The notes below the pieces were generated by a model. The model did not search any database and had not been told where the DNA came from. It worked only from the letters and a program-made list of their open reading frames with translations. The translations under genes were made by a program, and so were the position numbers. Below, one piece after another: positions 17,104 to 24,335 of a stretch of 52,055 nucleotides of DNA (its first letter is position 1; each line of letters begins with the position of its first letter). This stretch comes from Dehalococcoidia bacterium. Its GTDB lineage: Bacteria; Chloroflexota; Dehalococcoidia; JAUSIH01. The stretch lies in the NCBI GenBank assembly GCA_030648205.1, contig JAUSIH010000093.1, forward strand, positions 1 to 52,055, written 5' to 3'.

Positions 17104-17211
17104 CGCATCAGGGTCGGTCCCTACCGGGTCGTGTACGACATCCACGACGACCGCGCGCTGGTGGTGGTCCTCAAGGTGGCCCGTCGCAGCGAAACTACCT
17201 ACAGGCGATAG
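17104..17211 (+). pseudogene. RelE/ParE toxin C-terminal remnant
   Basis: 35 in-frame codons ('RIRVGPYRVVYDIHDD', 'VVVLKVARRSETTYRR', TAG) match the last part of RelE-type mRNA interferases, including the region seen in the intact toxin at 40035-40298 ('RIRAGRYRVIYAI'). There is no start or N-terminal half, and a stop lies just upstream at 17092. The remaining bases to 17333 hold nothing recognisable. Confidence 0.75.
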
Positions 17212-17333
17212 TGGCTTTCCACGGCCCGACCTGGCGCCACGGCTGAGGCAACTCGTTACATCCTCTCATCAGAACAGCCTCGAACCCTCGCGACGGATAC
17301 GCCGAAGGTGTGCTCAGACTCGATTGGAATCTC

Positions 17334-19019
17334 TTAATCCACCCACTCCTTTAGCGCCCATTCCAGCAGAGCGTTTTCTCGGTCCTCAATTGCGCGTCGT
17401 CCCCAACGAGGGAGCCTACCCCCCACCTCTCGGGCGACCAAAAGGCCTGTTTTGGTGTATTCGTCGGCCTTCTCCCTCGGAGGCTTCGCGCCCAGCTTAG
17501 AGTTCAGCTTCGGTGGAAGTACCAGCAGGTTGCCAAGCCAATGGACCCAGTCCGCGCTCTCCGAACTTTGGGGAAGAATGTGCTCGATGGAATCGGCTGC
17601 GCTAGCCTCCCAGATACGGTTCCACTGTTCGTTGTCGAAGTTTTGCCCAGCTTTCCGAGCAAGATACTCTTCGTACCTGTAGAAGAAGTAGCGGAGTTCT
17701 TCCTGCCATCCTTCATAGCAGTTGGTTTTGCTCAGATGCTGGACGGCCTTAGCAATGGGGAACTCCGCACCAATGTCGGATAACTTCGCCAGGATCGTGG
17801 TAGCAGGCAGCTTTTCTCTAGTAATGCTCCACGCGAGCCGAACGTAGTTGCCCACAGCCCATCGAGCGTCCTTGTCAGACATTCCGTAGATGCGAAATGT
17901 GACGTTCTCCCAGCGGCGCAGGACTCGCTCCTTTTCAGCTTCGCTGAGGTCCCGGCGAAGATTCACTGCTGTGGCAGCCAATCTTGCCTGCGCGATTTGT
18001 GTAACGGCGTTTCTTCTCCGGTCGGCAGCCAGTTGGTTTACCGCCTCGGTCACTGCCTTTAGCCATGTCGTCGTTTCAATCACCTTCGCGGTGCCAGTCT
18101 TCGACTGATCGCGAAGCAGTTCTGCGGCCTCAGCCTCGCCTACCGGGCGGCTAGGAGGCCATCCTTTATCCAGCCGCAGGGTTGCAGCGAAGCGGAGCGC
18201 TTCGCTGCTCGAGCCCAACCGTAGCCCTACACACCTGTAGATATCCGCCCAAAGTTGATGAACCACCCCAATATTCTCGCTCTTGTTCCCTGTATCGGCC
18301 TCGAAGACGATAGCCATCAGCATGCTCTTGAGACGGTCGAACCACGAGACATCCAGGCCGCGGCTATTAAGGACCTCAAACACCGTATAGACCATCGCCT
18401 CGTCACCAATTTCATAGAAAACAAATGTTAGCCTGTTCTTGAGCAAGCCTACCAAATCCGTGAGGGAATCGCCCCTACCTTGCCAATCACCAACAAACTT
18501 CTCACAGTCCTCCATAGCTGTCAAAAGCTCCCGGTCTGCCAGAGTCTTAGCGGACCCTGAAGGTGGAGGGTTTCCTGTTCTTCTTCGAAGATAGTCGGCG
18601 AAGTAGTTACTGGTGTCGTGGTTCGTCTGAAGAAGCAACAGGGAGGCCTTATCCTGTTTGACCAGAGTCTCGTCGATCTCCCGACCAATTCTTTCCCCAA
18701 CGGGATCTGAACGGTCAAGGGCTTTGGCGATCGCTTTGAGAATCAGGATGAGGGTTGTAATCCGCTGTTGCCCGTCTACCACCTCTACGACCTGATGTTC
18801 AGTGGTAATGATAGTCCGTTTTTCCCGGCGAAGGCCCACGATCGTGGCCATGAAGTGATGTCGGTCATTCCCTGCGGCCCAGGTGCGATCGATATCCTCA
18901 AACAGGTCTTTCCGCTCTTTCGACCGCCAGCTATAGGCTCGCTGATACTGAGGAATCCTGAAAAGTCGCCCGTGAAGCAACCTGTCCAGAGTGACATGCT
19001 GTGGCTGGATGTCGATCAT
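17334..19019 (-). CDS. GmrSD-like DUF262/DUF1524 restriction protein
   Basis: 561 residues. The N-terminal DUF262 domain has 'FRIPQYQRAYSW' (about residues 21-31) and the NTP-binding motif 'VVDGQQRITTL' (about 76-86). The C-terminal DUF1524 nuclease-like domain has 'SIEHILPQS' (about 480) and a later 'LGNLLVLPPKLNSKLG'. Proteins with this order are type IV modification-dependent restriction enzymes (GmrSD/BrxU type) that cut DNA with modified bases, or related phage-defence proteins. ATG 19019 has GGGAG seven bases upstream. It is a lone gene, lower in GC than its surroundings, with no adjacent modification gene, consistent with a transferred defence gene. Cleavage specificity is unknown. Confidence 0.9.
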   Translation of the reverse strand: MIDIQPQHVTLDRLLHGRLFRIPQYQRAYSWRSKERKDLFEDIDRTWAAGNDRHHFMATIVGLRREKRTIITTEHQVVEVVDGQQRITTLILILKAIAKALDRSDPVGERIGREIDETLVKQDKASLLLLQTNHDTSNYFADYLRRRTGNPPPSGSAKTLADRELLTAMEDCEKFVGDWQGRGDSLTDLVGLLKNRLTFVFYEIGDEAMVYTVFEVLNSRGLDVSWFDRLKSMLMAIVFEADTGNKSENIGVVHQLWADIYRCVGLRLGSSSEALRFAATLRLDKGWPPSRPVGEAEAAELLRDQSKTGTAKVIETTTWLKAVTEAVNQLAADRRRNAVTQIAQARLAATAVNLRRDLSEAEKERVLRRWENVTFRIYGMSDKDARWAVGNYVRLAWSITREKLPATTILAKLSDIGAEFPIAKAVQHLSKTNCYEGWQEELRYFFYRYEEYLARKAGQNFDNEQWNRIWEASAADSIEHILPQSSESADWVHWLGNLLVLPPKLNSKLGAKPPREKADEYTKTGLLVAREVGGRLPRWGRRAIEDRENALLEWALKEWVD

Positions 19020-19191
19020 GGTTGCACTCCCTCGACCTGTGGCAACTTGGGATCTGATTTGCCGGAGGCGTCCTTTGGACAAATAAGCTGCGGCGGTTCG
19101 AATTTGCCTGATGGGCCTCCCCGGCATCGCACCGGCAGGCATGGCCCTACGTCGTCACTATACCCCGCGCCCGCGGCGTGTCAAGCGCACC

Positions 19192-19216
19192 GAGGGGGCG
19201 GCCTGGCCGCCCCCTC
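19192..19216 (-). terminator. Hairpin terminator of the MFS operon
   Basis: GAGGGGGCGGC and GCCGCCCCCTC form a perfect 11-bp stem around CTG, a few bases after the stop of the small gene 19222-19350. No T-run. Confidence 0.6.
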
Positions 19217-19221
19217 TCCCC

Positions 19222-19350
19222 CTACGCCTTCCGGTAAATCCTCCCGCCGGACTCGCGGAACTCGCGCGCCTTCTCCTCCACCCCCACCGCCGCCATCCTT
19301 CCGTTGAAGGACTGTGCAGCCCCGCGCGCCAGCGCCTCCTCGTCGCTCAC
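19222..19350 (-). CDS. Small 42-residue protein coupled to the MFS gene
   Basis: GTG 19350 overlaps the TGA stop of the transporter (GTGA), the usual form of translational coupling. The peptide begins M-S-D-E-E-A-L-A-R-G and ends 'EFRESGGRIYRKA'. It is hydrophilic and mostly helical in appearance. A terminator hairpin follows directly, which supports this as the last gene of the unit. A CCTTCCGTTGAAGG palindrome lies inside it. I do not recognise the family. Confidence 0.55.
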   Translation of the reverse strand: MSDEEALARGAAQSFNGRMAAVGVEEKAREFRESGGRIYRKA

Positions 19351-20582
19351 GAGCCGCCCTCGGTCTTGCGGCGCGTTGCGTCAGGCCCCCGCGCCCGGAG
19401 CACCCGCAACGTCGCCACGCCCAGCACGAAGAACAGCGCCGCGTCGGCGACGAAGACCGACCTGATCCCCAGCGCCACGGTCATCGTCCCCCCAAACAGG
19501 GCCGCCATCCCCACGGAGAGCGCGTTGGCGCTCTGGACAACGCCGAACACCGCGCCCTGGTGCTCGCGCGGGACCGACGTGCTCAGCAGGGAGTTAATCG
19601 CCGTGACCAGCGTCCCCTGGCACAGCCCGATCACGCCGAACAGAAGGGCGGACGCCATGCTTGACTGCACCCAGACCAGGGGAACGTAGAAGACCGACGC
19701 GGCGAAGGCGGCGACCACGACGGCCCGCAGCAGGGTATTCGACTGCCCCCAGCGGCCCACGACCAGCGACGCCACCGAGCTCGTCAGCCCGATGACCGAC
19801 AGCGCCACGCCCGCGGCGGTCGCGGCCCCCTCCGCAACCATGCCTTGCATGAAGACCGCCATGATGGGCTGGAGCATGAACGGGCCGAAGCCTATGGCAA
19901 GCAGCACCCACAGCAGAGGCACAACGTGCGGCAGGCCCAGCACCAGCCGGACATCGCGGATGGGGTGAATCCTCTTGTCGGCTCTCGCGACGGGACTGAA
20001 CCTCTCGTGCACGTACCGCACGACAATGAGGAGCGCCACGCCCTGCAGGCCGGCCATCACGAAGAACGGGACGCGATGCCCGAATGCGTCCGCCAGGACG
20101 CCGCCCACGAGCGGCCCGACCATCAACCCCAGGAAGAACGACACTTGCAAGAGTCCCAGCGCGAATGCCAGACGCCCCCGCGGGACCTCGGACGCGACCA
20201 GCGCGGACGCCGCCGAGGCGACGCCGGTAAACGCCCCGTACGCCGCGCGCGTCAGGATCAGGATGAGCACACTGGGCGCCAGACCCGAAAGCGCCACCAG
20301 CACGATGCCGGCCGCGGACGCGCGCACCACCATCGGCTTGCGTCCGTAGCGGTCGGCCAGCGCGCCCCACAGCGGGCCCGCCAGGAAGGCGCAGAAGCCG
20401 CTGGAGAACTGCGATACGCCCGCCCAGAACGCCGCTTCCTCGAGGTTTTTCACCCCGAGCTCTTGCATGAACAGGGGAAAGATGGGAGTGACCGCGCTGA
20501 AGGAGAGAAGGGACAGGAACTGCACCAGCGCCAGCGCGTAGAGGTTCTTCTGCCAGCGGGGGTCGGAGTGGTCAACAGTCAC
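19347..20582 (-). CDS. Major facilitator superfamily transporter
   Basis: About 411 residues with roughly twelve hydrophobic segments. The MFS signature between helices 2 and 3 is present ('GALADRYGRKPMVV'), and the second half has 'GVVQSANALSVGMAALFGG'. This resembles the drug-H+ antiporter (DHA1) group. I took GTG 20582 as start because it gives an N-terminus close to the first helix. On the minus strand TATAAT lies only ~7 bases before it, so the transcript may be leaderless. An upstream in-frame ATG at 20624 is the alternative. It is divergent from the selenoprotein operon at 20820. Substrate unknown. Confidence 0.9.
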   Translation of the reverse strand: MTVDHSDPRWQKNLYALALVQFLSLLSFSAVTPIFPLFMQELGVKNLEEAAFWAGVSQFSSGFCAFLAGPLWGALADRYGRKPMVVRASAAGIVLVALSGLAPSVLILILTRAAYGAFTGVASAASALVASEVPRGRLAFALGLLQVSFFLGLMVGPLVGGVLADAFGHRVPFFVMAGLQGVALLIVVRYVHERFSPVARADKRIHPIRDVRLVLGLPHVVPLLWVLLAIGFGPFMLQPIMAVFMQGMVAEGAATAAGVALSVIGLTSSVASLVVGRWGQSNTLLRAVVVAAFAASVFYVPLVWVQSSMASALLFGVIGLCQGTLVTAINSLLSTSVPREHQGAVFGVVQSANALSVGMAALFGGTMTVALGIRSVFVADAALFFVLGVATLRVLRARGPDATRRKTEGGS

Positions 20583-20655
20583 TAGGGGATTATAGCGCTG
20601 GCGACCCCCATGCGCTATCCGCAAGTTACCGAGGGGAACCCACGAAGGCGTACCC

Positions 20656-20683
20656 TTGACTTCCCCAGCGCCAAATGTATACT
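20656..20683 (+). promoter_or_regulatory. Promoter of the selenoprotein-transporter operon
   Basis: TTGACT (20656-20661), 16-base spacer, TATACT (20678-20683). The predicted leader to ATG 20820 is about 130 bases and AT-rich compared with the coding DNA, leaving room for regulation; a small CGGC/GCCG hairpin is seen near 20752. No known riboswitch was recognised. Confidence 0.65.
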
Positions 20684-20819
20684 AGGCCGCAATACATGCG
20701 CCATATGTTTAAAGTAATGACGTAGTCGTGCATGATTGTTATGAAAATTGTCGGCCCCAAAGCCGTGGTATTTAGAGCACGGATGACGCGTTCTGGCGAA
20801 GACCACAGAGAGGCAGTTT

Positions 20820-21374
20820 ATGACAGACTACGTCCTGAATCCGGTCGGTGAACCAGCTCAGTCCGTCAAGCGCGCGAACCTGGCCCCGCGTCCAGGCAGC
20901 CTCGAAGGCAAGCGCATCGGTATTCTCGACGATCGGGTTACTCGCAGCATTGGCAACGTCACGGAAGTTCTCGGGCCTCTGGTAGAACAGAGATTCGCCC
21001 CCGGAGAAGTCAGGATATGGCTTAAACCAAACACCGGCGCGCCTTCCCCTCGGGCCCTGCTGGAAGACGTCATGCGCAACTCGGACGTCGTCATCCTCGC
21101 CTGCTGCGCCTGAGGGTCCTGTACGTCGGGCCTTGTGCACGACGCGGCGTTCCTGGAGAAGCAGGGAATTCCTACCGTGACTATCGCGGAAGACGCCTTC
21201 ATCACAGCCGCTCGCAAAGGCGCGACATTCCTTGGCGTACCTGATCTGCCCTTCGTGGTCATTGCACAGTCGCGGTCATGGGAAACAGCCGAAGGCACAA
21301 AGAAGAAGGTCTCCGACGCCCTTGAGGAAGCAAAGCAGAAGCTGTTGTCCACGGCTCGCCCCGTGCCAGCGTAG
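20820..21374 (+). CDS. UGSC-type selenoprotein (in-frame TGA = Sec)
   Basis: 184 residues when the TGA at 21111-21113 is read as Sec (residue 98), giving C-C-A-U-G-S-C with Cys 101. The Sec and following Cys form a UxxC redox pair. Two more cysteines stand directly before it (95-96). The downstream half ('AAFLEKQGIPTVTIAEDAF', 'FLGVPDLPFVVIA') is in the same frame and aligns with the proteins at 7045 and 22563. A hairpin sits at 21124-21144. ATG 20820 follows AGAGAGG. It is the first gene of a plus-strand operon; the partner gene starts 32 bases after its TAG stop. The UGSC family is known as a selenoprotein family. Its reaction is, as far as I know, uncharacterised. Confidence 0.88.
21124..21144 (+). 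promoter_or_regulatory. Putative bacterial SECIS hairpin 2
   Basis: CGTCG (nt 11-15 after TGA) pairs with CGACG (nt 27-31) around GGCCTTGTGCA, in which G starts the loop. Same position as the hairpins at 7288 and 22898. Confidence 0.6.
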
Positions 21375-21406
21375 CTTGTGGACGGTCGCCCGGACGAAGG
21401 AGAGTC

Positions 21407-22498
21407 ATGACCAACCTCAGCTTGAAGTCTGAGCGCATTCCCATCCGGGACTACTTCGAATGGCAGGAGATGGCGTTTGACAAGGGCTGGTCCGACGGCT
21501 TTCCCGTCGCGCCGCCCCTGGAGAGTAAGGTAGCTGAGGTTGTGGAGTACCTGGGCCGGGAACCTGGAGAGCTTATAGGCGTGATACCTCCCGCTCACCG
21601 GCTCGCCACCATCGAAAAAATCGCGATCAACAGCGTGATGGGTGGGTGCAAACCTGAATACGTGCCCGTCATCATCGCCGCGGTCCAGGCAATGCTGGAG
21701 GAGCGCTTCAATCTGAACGGCGTGCAGGTGACCGCTCATAGCGCCCGTCCGCTTGTCATTGTAAGCGGACCGCTCGTCAAGCAGCTCGGTTTCAATGCGA
21801 AAATAGGGGTCTTCGCTGGCGGCTCCCGGGCCAACACCACCGTGGGACGGGCCGTGCGCCTCATTCTGTGGAACATTGGCGGCGCGTACACGGGCGACCC
21901 GGACCGCGCCAGCTTTGGGCATCCGGGACGATTCAGCTTTTGCATAGCGGAAGACCAGGATATTAATCCCTGGGAACCGTTGCACGTGGAGCGGGGCCTT
22001 GCTCCGGAAGACAGCGCCGTGACGGTCATAGCCGCGGAATCACCTCGGTGGATAAAGTACGGGCTTCGCATTCCTGGCAAGGAGAACCTCGAGAACATCG
22101 CGGACGCCATGTCCAACCTTGGGAACAACGCTGTCTACATCGGTGGCTATTTTCTGGTCGTCATCGGCGCCGGAGTCGTCCCTACCCTTGCCAGGGAGGG
22201 CTGGACAAAGCAGACGGTCAGGCAGTTCCTGTACGAGAAAGCTCGCCAGCCGCTTGGCCGCATTCGTCGCCACGCGGACTGGGCTTATGAAGACCGCTTC
22301 AAGAGCCGCCAACACTGGCATCCCGTGTGGGTGGACATGTCCGACGACAATTGCATGATTCCCTGCGTGGGCAAGCCTGACGACATTACGGTGATGACGG
22401 CGGGCGGGACCCACGGCAACGTGCTGTGCCCTGGCTGGCATGCCGGCGGCGGATGGCCTGTGACACGCCGGATTGAACTTCCGCGGCGGACGGCATAA
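21407..22498 (+). CDS. Selenoprotein-associated partner protein (copy B), unknown function
   Basis: 363 residues, paralog of 5996-7048 and of the C-terminal part of 22563-24311. It keeps 'GWSDGFPVAPP' near residue 28, 'KIAINSVMGGCKPEYVPVI' with the invariant Cys (residue 81), 'VSGPLVKQLG', and 'GRAVRLILWNIGGAY'. The segment 'PWEPLHVERGL' is also shared with copy A ('PWQPWHVERGF') and the fusion ('DWEPFSADRGF'). It is soluble by sequence. It follows the selenoprotein gene, as copy A does in the other locus, and precedes the fused gene. Function is unknown; conserved pairing with a Sec protein suggests the two act together, which the natural fusion supports. Confidence 0.86.
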   Translation: MTNLSLKSERIPIRDYFEWQEMAFDKGWSDGFPVAPPLESKVAEVVEYLGREPGELIGVIPPAHRLATIEKIAINSVMGGCKPEYVPVIIAAVQAMLEERFNLNGVQVTAHSARPLVIVSGPLVKQLGFNAKIGVFAGGSRANTTVGRAVRLILWNIGGAYTGDPDRASFGHPGRFSFCIAEDQDINPWEPLHVERGLAPEDSAVTVIAAESPRWIKYGLRIPGKENLENIADAMSNLGNNAVYIGGYFLVVIGAGVVPTLAREGWTKQTVRQFLYEKARQPLGRIRRHADWAYEDRFKSRQHWHPVWVDMSDDNCMIPCVGKPDDITVMTAGGTHGNVLCPGWHAGGGWPVTRRIELPRRTA

Positions 22499-22562
22499 TC
22501 GTTTGTTTCCGCCGAACGCCTTCACATCTTCGTTCGATGCCCAGGGAGGATAGGGACACTCC

Positions 22563-24311
22563 ATGAGTCAAGCTTCTTCAGAGCCGAAGTACGCCGTCGT
22601 ATGGCCCCTGGGTCGACAAGAGCACAAGCCGCTCCGGGTACGAGGGCCCATTGCCGATTTGCGCGGAAAGACGGTGGGCCAGCTATGGGACAGACTCTTC
22701 AGAGGCAACGAGATTTTTGCGATCATTCGAGAAAAACTGCAAGAGAGATATCCTGATATCAAGTTCGTCAGCTACGATGTCTTTGGCAATATTCAGGGCC
22801 CGGACGAGCCGGAAGTCATTGCCGCGTTGCCTGAGCTGCTGCGCAAACACGGGTGTGATGTCGTCATATCGGGCATTGGCGCCTGAGGTGTCTGCACGCC
22901 CGCGGTCATACGGGCCAGCCTGGTAGCCGAAACGGCAGGTGTCCGCAGCGTTTCGATCGTGTCCAGCGGCTTCGCGAAGCTGGCGCACAGGTCGGCGGAC
23001 ATATTCGGTGTGCCCAACTTGCCGATCGCGGAATATCCTGGCGTCATCATGGTTGACGGCGCTGCTGATTTGCACCGCAAGGCGGAGATGCTGGTCGCCC
23101 AGATCGTCGAGGGACTGGCGACTCCGCTGCGGACCGTGGTGAAGTCTTCCGAGCCGAAAACAACAGACATCGTGTGCGAAGGCACGCTCGACGAGGTCCA
23201 GGAGTTCTTCACGAAAAAGCTGTGGACGGACGGGCTTCCCATTCGGCCGCCGACTATAACAAAAGTCGAAGAGTTCCTGCAGTGCACCGATCGGCATCGA
23301 GACGAAGTCATCGGTGTGATTGGACTTGAGAACCGTGAAGCCACCATATGGAATATCGCAGTCAACGGCGTCATGGCGGGATGCCGTCCTGAGTACATGC
23401 CGATCCTCATAGCAGTGGTAGAAGCCATCGCGGACGCGGACTTTCGTGTCCACGAGTCCGGAGGCACGCCCGGATGGGAGCCGCTCATCGTGCTGAACGG
23501 ACCAATTGTCAAGGAGTTGGACTTCAACTATGATTGCGGCGTGATGCGGGTGGGAAGGCAGGCGAACTCAAGCATCGGGCGGTTCCTCAAGCTCTACATG
23601 AGAAATGTCGCGGGGCTGCTCACTCCGCCGGAGTCAACGGACAAGGGGACGATAGGATACACGTTCAACGTCGTCCTGCCGGAGAACGAGGATGTCATAA
23701 TGGCTCTCGATTGGGAACCCTTCAGCGCGGACAGGGGTTTTCCGCGAGGAGAGAACGTTGTGACCGTCCAGAGCGCCAGAGCGATCACCCCGCCTATTTA
23801 TTGCGGCGGGAACACGGCTAAAGAGGCGATGGAAGCCCTGGTTGAGATTTTCGGCACGACGTGCTCCTACACGGCCTACCTTGGACTGCGCCACAGGAAC
23901 TATCACCCGCTGCTGCTCATCAGCCCCAGCATTGCGCAGGTGCTGGCCAAGGATGGGTGGAGCAAGAACGATGTCAGGGCTTATCTGTACGAGCACTGCC
24001 GGATGTCCGTCAGGGACTTGGAGAAATGGGCTTGGAGGACGGGACACACGGACTTCAGTGTCTCCGGGCTTGTTGCGGCAGGCAAAATACCGAAGAGCTA
24101 CGGTGAGTCGGAAGATCCGGAGAGACTGGTCCCCGTGTTTTTCCGCGCTGATTCAATAGGTATCGTTGTGGCGGGCGACCCGGGAAGAAACCAGGCCAAA
24201 GGCTATGTGCACAATCACCGGCCGCCAGTCAGCAGGAAGGTCAACCTGCCGGCGAATTGGTCGAGCCTCGTAAGAGCATCACAGGCTGGCACAACGACGG
24301 GCTTGCGGTAA
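22563..24311 (+). CDS. Fusion of UGSC-type selenoprotein and partner protein (UGVC motif)
   Basis: 582 residues if the TGA at 22884-22886 is Sec (residue 108). The motif reads G-A-U-G-V-C, so Ser of UGSC is Val here. Residues 1-~195 match the selenoproteins at 7045 and 20820. Residues ~205-582 match the partner family ('LWTDGLPIRPP', 'NIAVNGVMAGCRPEYMPIL', 'GRFLKLYMRNVAG'). The frame stays open for 475 codons after the TGA, and no ribosome site with a start lies just after it. A hairpin with GGTC in its loop follows the TGA (22898-22915). ATG 22563 follows GGGAGGATAGGG. The gene sits between partner copy B and a binding lipoprotein gene 24 bases downstream. Routine annotation would give a 107-residue fragment and a separate ~450-residue protein. 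Confidence 0.87.
22898..22915 (+). promoter_or_regulatory. Putative bacterial SECIS hairpin 3
   Basis: GCCCG (nt 12-16 after TGA) pairs with CGGGC (nt 25-29) around CGGTCATA. The loop contains GGTC, as in the E. coli fdhF SECIS apical loop. The stem sequence differs from hairpins 1 and 2 at paired positions while pairing is kept. Confidence 0.65.
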
Positions 24312-24335
24312 CCTAAACATTTGAGGAGGGGAACC

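Noticed and set aside
19085-19115. tRNA-like T-loop (GGTTCGAAT)
   Set aside because: The flanking bases do not form a T-stem, and no acceptor or anticodon arms could be found on either strand.
22959-24311. Independent gene starting after the TGA in the fused selenoprotein
   Set aside because: No convincing start with a ribosome site lies just after the TGA, and the residues directly after the TGA are homologous to the other UGSC proteins, so they belong to the upstream frame.
7045-24311. TGA codons as plain nonsense mutations or a code in which TGA means Trp or Gly
   Set aside because: Three independent genes have the TGA at the same position of the same motif, each followed by a hairpin. 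Other genes here use TGA as a normal stop (for example 19347-19349 and 37251-37253), so a general recoding is excluded.
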